Positions 27,601-36,366 are shown, counted from the first letter of the stretch. The stretch: DNA of 64,000 nucleotides from JBBIMP01 sp037444305 (GCA_037444305.1 JBBIMP010000022.1:17256-81255); one strand, 5' to 3'. Translations and numbers: made by a program. Notes: generated by a model not told the origin, from the letters alone.

Positions 27601-27711
27601 AACGACGCCGGGATGCTGACCCGATGCGAGGCTTACCTGGACAGCAAAGGAGTCTTGAGAAGATGGCGCTCAACCGAACAGGAATTGGCAGCCGACAAGA
27701 GCAATCCATAG
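24610..27711 (+). CDS. Double BadF/BcrA-type CoA-activase with DUF2229 domain (GeR/PlsA-like, N-terminal part)
   Basis: 1033 residues. Two complete activator ATPase domains (about residues 3-295 and 349-625) each have the phosphate-binding IGIDLGSVSVK / LGIDIGSVSTN motif and the two Cys that bind the bridging [4Fe-4S] cluster (C161 in CAAGTGGFL and C200; C479 in CAAGTGSFL and C519). A DUF2229 domain follows, with CKGCTNFCQM near residue 638. Such proteins use ATP to fire one electron at low potential into a dehydratase-like partner. Close relatives with the same architecture include PlsA/PlsR for clostridial plasmalogens and the glycerol ester reductase GeR of ether-lipid bacteria; others are uncharacterised. 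It overlaps the next gene by 49 bases. Confidence 0.82.
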   Translation: MAINIGIDLGSVSVKAALFSRDRNDFLFFEQNAANPLFQSVRHCRDPRQGDCWLAITRYTRIAGSPVKQTRALLESLVHLFGTSALGGVAGTGTGAALLGLEFGVKRQNEFRALAKAVELLLPRVGTLFEMGGENSKYILFERHGSNGSLGIADYQTNGDCAAGTGGFLDQQAGRLRFKVEEIGDIVLATQRSAQIAGRCSVFAKSDMIHAQQKGFTPEEILKGLCDAVARNFKTAITKGKNVVPEVTFVGGVAANRGVVQALETAFGWEPGTLIVPEDHTAFGAIGAAILAEDAAAAGSGAARTFSLQRQSDVLQQLPTCQPLAMDNVVLLRDRMTVVPPEEITERRDAFLGIDIGSVSTNLAVLDDQCNVLKEIYLRTEARPIEVVGRGLREIERDLGDKIRICGAGTTGSGRELIGELVGADTVNDEITAHKTGAAFIDRTILGLGVDTIFEIGGQDAKFISLEEGIVVDFAMNEACAAGTGSFLEERAKELGIRIENDFARIALSSEEPLRLGERCTVFMERDVNSYLQRGAELKKIVAGLAFSVATNYINRVVRGRRIGEVIFFQGGTAYNDAVAAAFSSILGKRIIVPPFNGVMGAVGVALLAREKMLGGGRPSSFRGFDLDKVDYEIFEFTCKGCTNFCQMQRFTVENEKTYWGDKCSERYRKAVKCDREPVIENLVEYRHKLLLEHYDPEVGDGPMVGLPLCMSTYDWAPFWLKIFRELRVRVLLSESTTNQMVKLGLEATVSEPCFPVQVAHGHIRWLIDQKADYLFVPNNISSLGSRPEKPSFFCPWNQTLPFVARVAPFISEHADRIIAPTLWFNHEARAVAAEIRRALRQAGIGRTARQVERAVEKGFAALKSFRHSLIQAGTRALETLADHNEHGIVLLGRGYNIYDKGINLDIATKMRKYYGANVIGLDCLPLEGIDTREYHENMFWSSGVRILAAAAFARERPRLHIVYITNFKCGPDSYIKHYITEVSGRPFLTLQFDGHNNDAGMLTRCEAYLDSKGVLRRWRSTEQELAADKSNP

Positions 27712-28973
27712 TCGGGCGGAAGCTTTACGTGCCGCAGATGAGCCACGGCGGCGCCGTGGCTTTCGCCGCGGCCTTCCGCAGCGTCGGCGTCGACGCCGAG
27801 ATCTGCCCCGAGTCCGACGCCCGCACGCTGGAGCTCGGCGGGCGCCACACGTCCGGGGAAGAGTGCCTGCCGGCCAGGATCACGCTCGGAAACTTCCTGA
27901 AGGTCATCGAAACACCGGACTTCGTCCCGGAAAAAACCGCCTTTTTCATGCCCACCGCCGACGGGCCTTGCCGGTTCGGGCAGTACGCCCCCTATATCCG
28001 GAAGGTGCTCCGCGACATCGGCCTGGGAGAGGTGTTCGTCTTCTCCCCCTCCAGCAAGGACGGGTACCAGGGGATGGGCGAACAGGTCAACGAACTCATG
28101 AAGAACGCGCTCCGCGGGCTGATCTGCGCAGACGCGCTGCGCAAGATGCTGCACCGCACGAGGCCGTACGAGATCCGGAAGGGGGACGCGGACCGCGTCC
28201 ACCTGCGGGGCATATCGGGCGTGGAAAGGGTTATCGAGCGTCAGGGCCTCCCCTCCGAGCAGCGCATGAAGGACCTGGAAGAGGCGCTCACGCGCGCCAG
28301 GGAAGAGTTCCGCGCCGTCCCGGCCAGGTACGACCGGCAGCGGCCCCTGATCGGAGTCGTCGGCGAAATCTTCTGCCGCCTCACGCCCTTCAGCAACGAC
28401 TTCCTGCTGCGGCGGCTCGAGGAATTCGGCGGCGAATGCACGCTGGCACACATTGTAGAGTGGGTCTGGTACACCAACCTGGAACAGCAGAAACGGCTGC
28501 GCCAGTCGGGGCAGACCTTCTCCAAGGCAATGCTGGCGGCAAAGATCAAGGAGCACATCCAGCACCGCGACGAGCACCGGCTGTACAAGGTCTTCGAGGA
28601 AGACTTCCGCGGGTACGAGGAGCCCCACATAAGGAAGATCTTCAAATACTCCGAGCCCTACCTGCCCCACTACGGCGCGCTCGGCGAGATGACGCTCAGC
28701 GTCGGCAAGACGGTCTTCCACTACCACCAGGGTTGCGACGGCGTGGTGGACATTTCCCCCTTCACGTGCATGAACGGCATCGTGACGGAAGCCATCTACC
28801 CGAAACTCAGCCGGGACCACGATGACATCCCCGTGCGGAATTTCTATTTCGACGGCACGCAGTCGGATCTCGACCGCGACGTAGGGATCTTCATGGAGCT
28901 CGCCCGGACGTACAAGGAACGCAAAAGGGTGGCCCGCACCTATCCCTCCAGCTTCAACCAGCCCGCGGCCTGA
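27663..28973 (+). CDS. 2-hydroxyacyl-CoA dehydratase-like component, partner of the double activase
   Basis: 436 residues. The start is chosen at the ATG at 27663, with AAAGGAG upstream and a 49-base overlap with the activase. Conserved cysteines fit cluster binding: SGEECLPARITLGN, DGPCRFGQYAPY, VGEIFCRLTPF and QGCDGVVDISPFTCMNG. This family (COG3581-like) is usually fused to, or adjacent to, the BadF/DUF2229 protein and is the likely catalytic part receiving the activated electron. In PlsA/GeR-type systems the reaction is reduction of an acyl ester on glycerol to an alkyl or alkenyl ether. Here the two parts are separate but coupled genes. It is the last gene of the unit. Confidence 0.78.
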   Translation: MALNRTGIGSRQEQSIVGRKLYVPQMSHGGAVAFAAAFRSVGVDAEICPESDARTLELGGRHTSGEECLPARITLGNFLKVIETPDFVPEKTAFFMPTADGPCRFGQYAPYIRKVLRDIGLGEVFVFSPSSKDGYQGMGEQVNELMKNALRGLICADALRKMLHRTRPYEIRKGDADRVHLRGISGVERVIERQGLPSEQRMKDLEEALTRAREEFRAVPARYDRQRPLIGVVGEIFCRLTPFSNDFLLRRLEEFGGECTLAHIVEWVWYTNLEQQKRLRQSGQTFSKAMLAAKIKEHIQHRDEHRLYKVFEEDFRGYEEPHIRKIFKYSEPYLPHYGALGEMTLSVGKTVFHYHQGCDGVVDISPFTCMNGIVTEAIYPKLSRDHDDIPVRNFYFDGTQSDLDRDVGIFMELARTYKERKRVARTYPSSFNQPAA

Positions 28974-29258
28974 TCACCAGGGCGGAACCGGGCAACGATC
29001 GGACTCAAGCCGTCCGGCAATATTTACATAATTATGGACCCGCATTGATCAGGTCCGCCCGTAGGGCGGCAGGCATGGCCTTCCTCGATCCAAAACCGCC
29101 CGGTTGACGCCGAACGCGTTGAAGGTGCGATTTTCCGGTTCACGCCGCCGGGTGCTCGGATTAAGGCGCTCCCGCCGATTTTCAAAGCTATATCCGCCGC
29201 GCTGCAGCACCAAAGAGCCCCTAAACACGGCCCGAAAAACACGGGGCCCGCGCAGGCG

Positions 29259-30716
29259 TCACTCGATGTTCTTCAGCAGCTGCAGCAGGTACTCCCAGAA
29301 CCTGCCGACGGAATCGATGTAGATCTTCTCGTCCGGCGAATGCACCCCCTCCAGCGTCGGCCCAAACGATATCATGTCGATCCCGGGGTATTTTTCCCCT
29401 ATGATCCCGCACTCGAGCCCCGCATGAATCGCCTTGACCTCCGGTTCCCTGCCATAGAGCGATTGGTAGGTCGCCTTTGCCGTTTTCAACACCTGGGAGT
29501 CCAGGTTTGGCTTCCACCCGGGGTAACCGGAAGACGACCGCACCGTGGCCCCGCCCAGGGAAAAAATATCGGCTACGGTCTGGCAGATTTCCTCCTTTTC
29601 GGATGCCACCGAGCTGCGCTGGCTCGTGGCCATATCAAAGCCGTAGCGATCCTTGGAAATGACGGCCACGTTGGTGGAGGTCTGGACCAGGCCCGGGATG
29701 TCCGGGCTCATGCGGATCACGCCATGGGGCAGCCCCGAAATGGTGCGGCAGATTTTCTTCTGGTAGGCCTTGCGCATGACGCGCAGCATCTTTCCGGGCG
29801 GCAGTTCCAGTATTTCCAGTTGCAGCCCGGGATCCGTGGACGCCAGTTCACCCTGAACTTCCTTCTCCAGCCGGGCCACGAAGTCCCGGGCGCGCTTCCA
29901 TGCCCTCTCCGGCACCGTCACATCCGCCTCCGCTTCGCGCGGGATGGCATTCCGTTTGTTTCCCCCTTCGATACGCCCGAGACGCAAGCCGATTTCCTCC
30001 ATTCCCTGGAGCGCCCGGTTCAGGATCTTGATGGCGTTCCCCCTCCCTTTGTCGATCTCGAGGCCCGAGTGACCGCCTTTGAGGCCGGAGACCTTGACCC
30101 GCACAGCCTTGGCCCTCGGCGGCATCGGGAGGAAGTTGACATCCCACCTGGCGGACGTATCGCGGCCGCCGGCACAACCGACGTAGAGAACCCCTTCCTC
30201 TTCCGAATCCAGGTTCAGGAGCGTCATGCTTCGCATGAAGTCCCCTGTCAGGTGCTTGGCGCCGGTCAGCCCGCTCTCCTCGTCCACCGTGAACAGGAAC
30301 TCGAGCGGGCCATGCTGAAGCCCGGGATCCTCCATGATGGCCAGGGACGCCGCCACGGCGATGCCGTTGTCGGCCCCCAGTGTCGTGCCGTTGGCCATCA
30401 ACACGTTCTCTTTGCGGACCAGTTCGATCGGGTCTTTTTCGAAGTTGTGCACCTTGTCCTTGTTTTTCTCCCCGACCATGTCCATATGTCCCTGAAGGAC
30501 CACGCTCCGGACATTCTCCCGGCCGGGAGAGGCGGGCTTCCGCACAAGGACGTTCCCCACCTGGTCTTCCCTTGTCTCCAGACCGAGCCGTTCCGCGGCA
30601 CCGAGGATGTACCGGACCATGTTGTCCTCGTTGCCCGAACAGCGCGGAATGCGGGAAATCTCCGCGAAGTAGCGCCAGACCGGCTCGGGTTGCAGTCCTT
30701 TTATCGCGTCAGACAT
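29259..30716 (-). CDS. pepD: Aminoacyl-histidine dipeptidase (M20 family, cytosolic beta-Ala-His dipeptidase)
   Basis: 485 residues from MSDAIKGLQP (start 30716; an upstream extension to 30809 lacks family similarity). M20C motifs are clear: SGNEDNMVRYI, LQGHMDMVGEKN with the metal His, NGTTLGADNGIAVA with the bridging Asp, and FTVDEESGLTGAKHL with the catalytic and metal Glu. It hydrolyses Xaa-His and other dipeptides in the cytoplasm. It is downstream of the BrnQ and NSS symporter genes on the same strand, which fits peptide and amino-acid use. Confidence 0.93.
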   Translation of the reverse strand: MSDAIKGLQPEPVWRYFAEISRIPRCSGNEDNMVRYILGAAERLGLETREDQVGNVLVRKPASPGRENVRSVVLQGHMDMVGEKNKDKVHNFEKDPIELVRKENVLMANGTTLGADNGIAVAASLAIMEDPGLQHGPLEFLFTVDEESGLTGAKHLTGDFMRSMTLLNLDSEEEGVLYVGCAGGRDTSARWDVNFLPMPPRAKAVRVKVSGLKGGHSGLEIDKGRGNAIKILNRALQGMEEIGLRLGRIEGGNKRNAIPREAEADVTVPERAWKRARDFVARLEKEVQGELASTDPGLQLEILELPPGKMLRVMRKAYQKKICRTISGLPHGVIRMSPDIPGLVQTSTNVAVISKDRYGFDMATSQRSSVASEKEEICQTVADIFSLGGATVRSSSGYPGWKPNLDSQVLKTAKATYQSLYGREPEVKAIHAGLECGIIGEKYPGIDMISFGPTLEGVHSPDEKIYIDSVGRFWEYLLQLLKNIE

Positions 30717-30827
30717 GATAGCCTCCTCTATGATTGAACCTTCATGACCTGTTGACCCTCGTTCCAATAAAAAGTCAACTCCCCTCCCCGGAACTGCCGC
30801 CGGCCGCACAGCGACGGGGCGAAGCCA

Positions 30828-32135
30828 TCATCCGGGGACGACCGATTCTGCTTCTCCGCGCCGGATCCGCTGCACCACGGTGCCCGCCAGGCCGCCGACG
30901 ATCGCGGGGATTACCCACGGGAAGCCGGCCTGCGCGAGGGGAATGACCGCAATCCACCTGTCGACCGCGGCAACGGGCAGGCCTGCGGCCCCCATCGCCT
31001 CAAAGGCGCTGGTGCAGAAAGCGCCGAGCACGGCGCCCGCGTACACCGCGCGGTTCGTAGCGGACACTCCCATCATCGTGAGCAGGACCAGCACGATCGC
31101 GATCGGATAGAGCAGGACCAGCAGCGGCACGGCAATCGTCACGATCCGCGTGACCCCTACCGTCGCGAAGATCCCGCTGAAGATGCAGGTGGCAACGCAG
31201 ATGGCCTTGTAGCCGGCCTTCCCGCGGGACAACCTGGAGAAGTACTCGCCGACCGTCGCCGTGAGTCCGATGGATGTGGTCAGGCAGGCCAGCGATACGG
31301 CCAAACCCAGGGCAATCTTGCCGTTTTCGCCCAGCAAGCCCCGGGCGATGCCGATCAGCAGAGCCGTCCTCTCCACCTCCGGCGGGTAGAGGCTCGCCGC
31401 GGTTGCCCCGAGGTACATCAGCCCGCCGTAGACCAGCCCCAGGCCGGCCGCGGCGATCAGACCCGCAAGCGAGGTCATTTTCACCTGGTCGGCTACGCCC
31501 TGGTAGCCTTTGAAGGCCAAGGCCGAAATGACAATTCCGGCAAACACCACCGATGCCAGCGCATCCATCGTCTGGTAGCCTTCGCGAAAACCCTTGCCGA
31601 AGGGCCCCTCCAGGCCCGACTCCGGGAGCTGACCCAGAGGAAATACAATGCCGCGAACGATGATCAAAGCCAGCGTCAGCAGAAGAAAGGGCGTGAGAAA
31701 CTTCCCTATCTTTTCCACGACAGTAGAGCGGTTGAGCGCGAAGAAGAGGGTGAGCGCAAAGAACACGATGGAGGAAATCACCGGCGAAACTGCCGGCAGG
31801 TTCGGCCGCACCCCCATCTCGAAGGTTGTGGCAGCCGTCCGCGGGATAGCCAGCAGCGGGCCGATGGCCAGGATGATGACGATGCTGAAGACTTTGGCAA
31901 ACCACGGCGAGACCCTGCCCGCGAGGTGCTCGACCGTACCCCCTGCCCGCGCCGCCGCCATGATCCCCAGCAGCGGCATGCCGATGCCGGTGATCAGGAA
32001 ACCTGCCAGCGCAAATCCCCAATGGGCCCCGCCCTGCAGCCCCATGAAGGGCGGGAAAATCAAGTTTCCCGCGCCGAAGAACATCGCAAACAGCGCAAAC
32101 CCGACCCACAGGACGTCATTCGCCTTCTTGTTCAT
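30828..32135 (-). CDS. brnQ: Branched-chain amino acid:cation symporter
   Basis: 435 residues, about 12 hydrophobic helices. The N-terminal signature VGFALFAMFFGAGNLIFPP is diagnostic for BrnQ/LIVCS transporters; LLAIPRTAATTFEMG and the SLACLTTSIGLTATVGEYF helix also match. It takes up leucine, isoleucine and valine with sodium or protons. The ATG at 32135 is chosen over the GTG two codons upstream. It lies between an NSS-type symporter and PepD, all on the minus strand, with gaps of about 110-150 bases. Confidence 0.92.
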   Translation of the reverse strand: MNKKANDVLWVGFALFAMFFGAGNLIFPPFMGLQGGAHWGFALAGFLITGIGMPLLGIMAAARAGGTVEHLAGRVSPWFAKVFSIVIILAIGPLLAIPRTAATTFEMGVRPNLPAVSPVISSIVFFALTLFFALNRSTVVEKIGKFLTPFLLLTLALIIVRGIVFPLGQLPESGLEGPFGKGFREGYQTMDALASVVFAGIVISALAFKGYQGVADQVKMTSLAGLIAAAGLGLVYGGLMYLGATAASLYPPEVERTALLIGIARGLLGENGKIALGLAVSLACLTTSIGLTATVGEYFSRLSRGKAGYKAICVATCIFSGIFATVGVTRIVTIAVPLLVLLYPIAIVLVLLTMMGVSATNRAVYAGAVLGAFCTSAFEAMGAAGLPVAAVDRWIAVIPLAQAGFPWVIPAIVGGLAGTVVQRIRRGEAESVVPG

Positions 32136-32291
32136 CGCCACCCGATAGAGCCAAAGTTGTTCCGCCGGAATGAGTACTGCTCCTCACCACAAGGCACGCA
32201 GACAAAGAGGCTCCCGAATCACCGCGGCCCCTCTCGATCTGACGGATTCCCATTGTACCCGCGGGCAACGCAGGGAATCGCCAAAAAGCCG

Positions 32292-33662
32292 TCATCCGAA
32301 AAATGTGTTCAGGATGACATTGATGAAAATGATAAGGATGGTGACCGGGGCCACGTACCTGATGAGAAAGCCCCAGAACCGCCGGATCCTGAAGACAATC
32401 CCCTCCGATTCGATTTCCTGCGCCGCCTGTTTCACTCCCCAGATCCAGGCTGCGAAGATCGCGATGAAGAGCGAACCGATCGACAGCGAGATGTCCCCGA
32501 AAACCGTGCTGATCGCGGTGAAGAAATCGGTTCCTATCAGTGGCAGGCGTGAGAGGAAATCGCTGGCGCCGTGCGCCAGCGCCGCAGGCATCCCCATCAC
32601 GAATGCAATGGAGGACACGAACACCACAGCCCTTCCCCTGGACCAGCGTTTCTCATCCACAAAGTAAGCCACCGGCACTTCCAGGATCGACACCGTGGAA
32701 GTAAGGGCGGCGATGATGACAAGGATAAAAAAGCCGATCCCGAAAACGTAGCCGCCCGGCATTTCCGCGAAGATCGAGGGGAGAACCTCGAAGATCAGCT
32801 TGGGGCCTGCCGCAAAATCCTTGCCCATGGCCGACACCGCCGGCATGATCACCAGCCCCGCCAGCAGGCAAACCACGATCTCGAAAAACGTGATCCAGGC
32901 GGCCGACACCGGGATGTTCTCCTTTTTCGAGAGGTAGCTGCCGTAGGTAATCATGGTACCCATGCCGAGGCTCAAGGAAAACAGGGCCTGGCCCATCGCC
33001 GCGAGAATCATGCCGCCGCTGAATTTCGAGAAATCCGGCTTGAGATAGAACACCAGGCCGTCGTAGGCGCCGGGCAGCGTAACCGAGCGGACGGCCAGCA
33101 GCACCAGGAGTACGAACAGCACGGGCATAAGCCAGCGGGAGAGCCTCTCGATGCCGGACTTGACGCCGAAAAAGACGACATAAGCCGTCACCGAAATCAC
33201 GATGGCGTGCAGAAATATGACCGTGGGGGCGTCGCTGACAAATCCGCTGAACACACGGGAAATCTCCGCCGGATCCCGCACCTGGCTGAAGGCCCCCGTA
33301 ACCGCCTTGTACAGATAACCGAGAACCCACGCCGCGATGACGCTGTACCAGGAAAAGATGGCGAAACCGCTCAGAACGCACAGCCCTCCGACCCCTTTCC
33401 AGACCGGCCGGCCGGAGAGCTTGTTGAACATTCCCATCGGGTTTTTCTCGGTGTGCCGCCCCAGCGACAACTCCGCCACCATGACCGGATAGCCGATCAG
33501 GAAACAGCAGGCCAGAAAGACTACGACGAAGATCGCGCCGCCGTTTGCGCCCGTGATGTATGGAAAACGCCAGATTGCGCCCAGCCCGATCGCCGAGCCC
33601 GCGCCGGCCAGGATGAAACCCACATTCGAACTCCAGGAACCTCTGCCGGTGCTTTCCGCCAT
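32292..33662 (-). CDS. Sodium:neurotransmitter symporter (NSS/SNF) family amino-acid transporter
   Basis: 456 residues, 11-12 helices. Helix 1 carries GFILAGAGSAIGLGAIWRFPYI with the unwound sodium/substrate site of LeuT-type proteins, followed by GGAIFVVVFLACCFLIGYPVMVAELSLGR. The later SLGMGTMITYGSYLSKKENIP segment is also characteristic. Likely imports an amino acid (tryptophan, tyrosine or a hydrophobic one) with sodium; the specificity cannot be read from sequence by eye. Located between VKOR-DsbA and brnQ on the same strand. Confidence 0.92.
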   Translation of the reverse strand: MAESTGRGSWSSNVGFILAGAGSAIGLGAIWRFPYITGANGGAIFVVVFLACCFLIGYPVMVAELSLGRHTEKNPMGMFNKLSGRPVWKGVGGLCVLSGFAIFSWYSVIAAWVLGYLYKAVTGAFSQVRDPAEISRVFSGFVSDAPTVIFLHAIVISVTAYVVFFGVKSGIERLSRWLMPVLFVLLVLLAVRSVTLPGAYDGLVFYLKPDFSKFSGGMILAAMGQALFSLSLGMGTMITYGSYLSKKENIPVSAAWITFFEIVVCLLAGLVIMPAVSAMGKDFAAGPKLIFEVLPSIFAEMPGGYVFGIGFFILVIIAALTSTVSILEVPVAYFVDEKRWSRGRAVVFVSSIAFVMGMPAALAHGASDFLSRLPLIGTDFFTAISTVFGDISLSIGSLFIAIFAAWIWGVKQAAQEIESEGIVFRIRRFWGFLIRYVAPVTILIIFINVILNTFFG

Positions 33663-33735
33663 CTGCCTCTCCTTTGGCTTAGGCCTGGGGGCCCGCTGAG
33701 AATTCCGAACACAATATTCGGTGGGATCCCGAGTT

Positions 33736-34980
33736 TCAAGGTTTCGTTTTTTCCCAGTTTTCGATGAACCGGGTTTCCCCTTTATCCTGCTGATCCACCA
33801 GCGCCTGGAAAATCGCTTTCAGGTGGGCGTAGGGGAGGGTTCCGATGATCATCCGGTTGTTCAGAATCATGGTCGGGGTGGAACGGATACCGTGGGCGAA
33901 CTTCTCCGAAGTCTTTTCGTATTCGGTGCCCGTCCGGATGATGGCGTGCACCAGGTCCTTGACAGCCATGTCGTTCAAGGCCGCCTCGACGCCATGCTTG
34001 CGCGCCAGCTCCGCCCTCCACTCGGGCTTCTTGGCAGCCGTCATGTTGGCGAAAATCTCATCGTGGATCTCCACGAACCGGGCGGGATCATAGGCGGACA
34101 AGTAGGAGAGTTCGCAGGCGCCCGGGTGCTTGTTTTTATCCACGACATCGTTGCATTGGGCGTCGAGCGGAAAGAACTGGAACGAAACGTTGATCTTCCC
34201 CTTGAACTCCTCCTTCAACCTGGCGAGCTGTTCATTGAAGAAGCGGCAGTCGGAGCAGAGGAAGTCCGCGTACTCTATCAGTTGAATGGGCGCATCTTCG
34301 AAGCGCTCGGTGGACTTCACCGTCCAGAAGGGGGAGACGATGCTGGGGCTTTCCACCCGGGGAAGACTGAAGTACTGCTTGACCACCTGCGATGCCACGC
34401 TCCCTGACTGGGCCTGCACCTTCGCCCCGTGAAAGAGGCTGAAGCCATAGGCTCCGGAAGCAAGGACCACGGCAAAGACCACGGCGTGCTTTACGGAAAA
34501 GGAAAGGAACTTAGCGAGCCTTTCGAGGCCGCTGCCGCCGGCATACCGCCAGAAAAGGTAGAAGCTGATCAGCGAGAAGACATAGTAGCCCGCACACAGG
34601 AGGCACAGGCTGCCCAGGAAGAATACCGAAAAAAGCAGCAGTGCAATCACCCCGGCCGCATTGAGCAGCGACAGGCTGCGGTTGGTCCGCTCGAATGCCG
34701 CCGAGGGGAACAGGGCCCCGAGGGCCACCAGTGCGCCCACGAACAGGCCGGGATATCCCAGCGGCACGCCCCAGACCTGGGAGATCACCGAGTAAGCCGA
34801 GCTGTCACAGTTGAAAAACGCGCTGATGTCGCAAAAGGAGCCTTCGAAGATCGATTCCGGAAAATTGGCCAGGAAGTAGTGCCGGATTGTCAGAATGGAA
34901 GCAACGACCATCCCGACGCCGGACAGGAAACTGAGCGTCCGGGGCCAGAACTTCCCGTTGAGGGTTAACGATTCCTGCAT
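33736..34980 (-). CDS. Fusion of vitamin K epoxide reductase (VKOR) membrane domain and DsbA-like thioredoxin
   Basis: 414 residues from the ATG at 34980, which has GGAGG 5 bases upstream; a TTG at 34992 is in frame but lies within that site. The N-terminal part has four to five helices with loop cysteines (CDISAFFNCDSS) and the quinone-reducing CLLC pair. A hydrophobic link leads to a periplasmic thioredoxin-fold domain with CSDC and a cis-Pro region (RSTPTMILNN). It forms disulfides in exported proteins and passes electrons to quinone, replacing DsbA plus DsbB. Such fusions are typical of bacteria lacking DsbB. It would serve the many secreted Cys-containing proteins encoded nearby. Confidence 0.9.
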   Translation of the reverse strand: MQESLTLNGKFWPRTLSFLSGVGMVVASILTIRHYFLANFPESIFEGSFCDISAFFNCDSSAYSVISQVWGVPLGYPGLFVGALVALGALFPSAAFERTNRSLSLLNAAGVIALLLFSVFFLGSLCLLCAGYYVFSLISFYLFWRYAGGSGLERLAKFLSFSVKHAVVFAVVLASGAYGFSLFHGAKVQAQSGSVASQVVKQYFSLPRVESPSIVSPFWTVKSTERFEDAPIQLIEYADFLCSDCRFFNEQLARLKEEFKGKINVSFQFFPLDAQCNDVVDKNKHPGACELSYLSAYDPARFVEIHDEIFANMTAAKKPEWRAELARKHGVEAALNDMAVKDLVHAIIRTGTEYEKTSEKFAHGIRSTPTMILNNRMIIGTLPYAHLKAIFQALVDQQDKGETRFIENWEKTKP

Positions 34981-35062
34981 CTGCGCCTCCAAGGTTTTGT
35001 CGATCGACGGCCCGCCTGGCGGGGCTTGTCAGTATAGCACGCCCACCCATGCGCCAAAGCTT

Positions 35063-35530
35063 TCATTCGCATGGACTTTCAGCCTTCGCAGCTTCCGCCT
35101 CATCGAGCCATCCGCGGCGCAACTCGCCGGGCGGGACGCCGGACATGTAGGGTTTGATATCCAGTACGGGAGTGCCGTCGAGCATGTCGATGCCGCCGAG
35201 GTGCAGGCGCCGCCCCTCGCGGCGCAGCAGCCGCACGACCGAGAGACCGATCGGATTCGGTCTCCGCGGCGCCCGCGTGGCAAAAATCCCATGGACCTTG
35301 CCGTCGGTCGGCGTGTGGCCCACCAGTTCGCACGCCCCGGCCTCGTGGAACACCCATAGGACAAACAGATGGGAGAAGCCCTCGATTTCCCGGAGACCCT
35401 CTTCGAATTCGGGAAGCAGTTCCAGAATCCCAACCTCGGAGTGCTTTGCTCCGAGTCCCTTGGGGATCTGGCCGGTGTCCTCGTACGCGCTGCGGATATA
35501 GCCGATGGCCCGCATGTTGAAAACCGTCAT
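35063..35530 (-). CDS. trmO: TrmO-type tRNA (t6A37) N6-methyltransferase, TsaA domain
   Basis: 155 residues from the ATG at 35530, preceded by GAGGAGGTACC. Family motifs: AIGYIRSAYEDTGQIPKG at the N-terminus, FSHLFVLWVFHEA, and the conserved ATRAPRRPNPIGLSVVRL block followed by DMLDGTPVLDIKPY. TrmO methylates N6 of threonylcarbamoyladenosine 37 in tRNA using SAM bound by a beta-barrel. Short family members without a C-terminal extension, as here, are annotated as TsaA-like; substrate is inferred from the family. Divergent from the acyltransferase gene. Confidence 0.85.
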   Translation of the reverse strand: MTVFNMRAIGYIRSAYEDTGQIPKGLGAKHSEVGILELLPEFEEGLREIEGFSHLFVLWVFHEAGACELVGHTPTDGKVHGIFATRAPRRPNPIGLSVVRLLRREGRRLHLGGIDMLDGTPVLDIKPYMSGVPPGELRRGWLDEAEAAKAESPCE

Positions 35531-35640
35531 GGTACCTCCTCGCGCAGGTCCGGTGGACCGTTCAGCCGGACCTGGAACACCGTCGATTATAGTCCCCGCC
35601 CTTGTTGACATGCCCCCGGAAATCACCCAAAATCGCGCGC

Positions 35641-36366
35641 GTGAAAACGTCTGCACCTCCTCCCGAATGCGGCCCCGCCAACAACGAAGAAGCCTCGGCG
35701 GCCATAGGGCCGGCCGAGCACTTCAAAATTTCCCTGGTATCCTGGCTGGGCTACTGGTCCATCCGTCTCATCGGCCTTTCCCTGCGCTGGCGGATCGAGG
35801 GGTGGGAGCACTTCGACTCGATCCGTTCGGCGGGCAAGAGGATCATCTACGCTTTCTGGCACGGCAGGATCCTGTGTGGAACGTACTTCTGGCGCGGACG
35901 GGGGATTGTCGTTATGACCAGCAGGAACAAGGATGGCGAATACATAGCCCGGGTGATCCGGCGCTTCGGCTATGGCGCCGCCCGAGGCTCCAGCAGCCGC
36001 GGCGGCGGCAGGGCATTGGTGGAAATGGCCCGGGAATTGCGTCGCGGCGCCGATGTCGCTTTCACCATCGACGGCCCCAGGGGTCCCCGGTACACCGCCA
36101 AACCGGGGGCGGTCTGGCTGGCATCCAGGACCGGCAACCCCATCATGCCCTTTCACTTCTCGGCAGAAAGGAAATGGGAATTCTCCAGCTGGGATCAGTT
36201 CCAGATCCCGGTGCCCTTCACCCGAGTTCTGCTCGCCATCGCCCCGCCCATTTATGTGCCGCCGGATGCCGATGACGCCCAGATCGAAAGATCGCGCCAG
36301 GAGCTCCAAGCGAGCCTGGAAGCGCTGCGAGCGAGAGAGGATTCCGCATGGGAGCGCAGGCGGTAG
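35641..36366 (+). CDS. DUF374 lysophospholipid acyltransferase family protein
   Basis: About 241 residues from the GTG at 35641; a TTG at 35602 is in frame and would add 13 residues. The DUF374 signature is visible: YAFWHGRIL, IVVMTSRNKDGEYIARVIRRFGYGAARGSSSRGGG, and AFTIDGPRGPRYTAKPGAVWLAS. The family is related to the late acyltransferases of lipid A (LpxL-like) and glycerolipid acyltransferases, acting at the cytoplasmic membrane. Substrate unknown. Convergent with the ECF sigma factor that follows. Confidence 0.85.
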   Translation: MKTSAPPPECGPANNEEASAAIGPAEHFKISLVSWLGYWSIRLIGLSLRWRIEGWEHFDSIRSAGKRIIYAFWHGRILCGTYFWRGRGIVVMTSRNKDGEYIARVIRRFGYGAARGSSSRGGGRALVEMARELRRGADVAFTIDGPRGPRYTAKPGAVWLASRTGNPIMPFHFSAERKWEFSSWDQFQIPVPFTRVLLAIAPPIYVPPDADDAQIERSRQELQASLEALRAREDSAWERRR

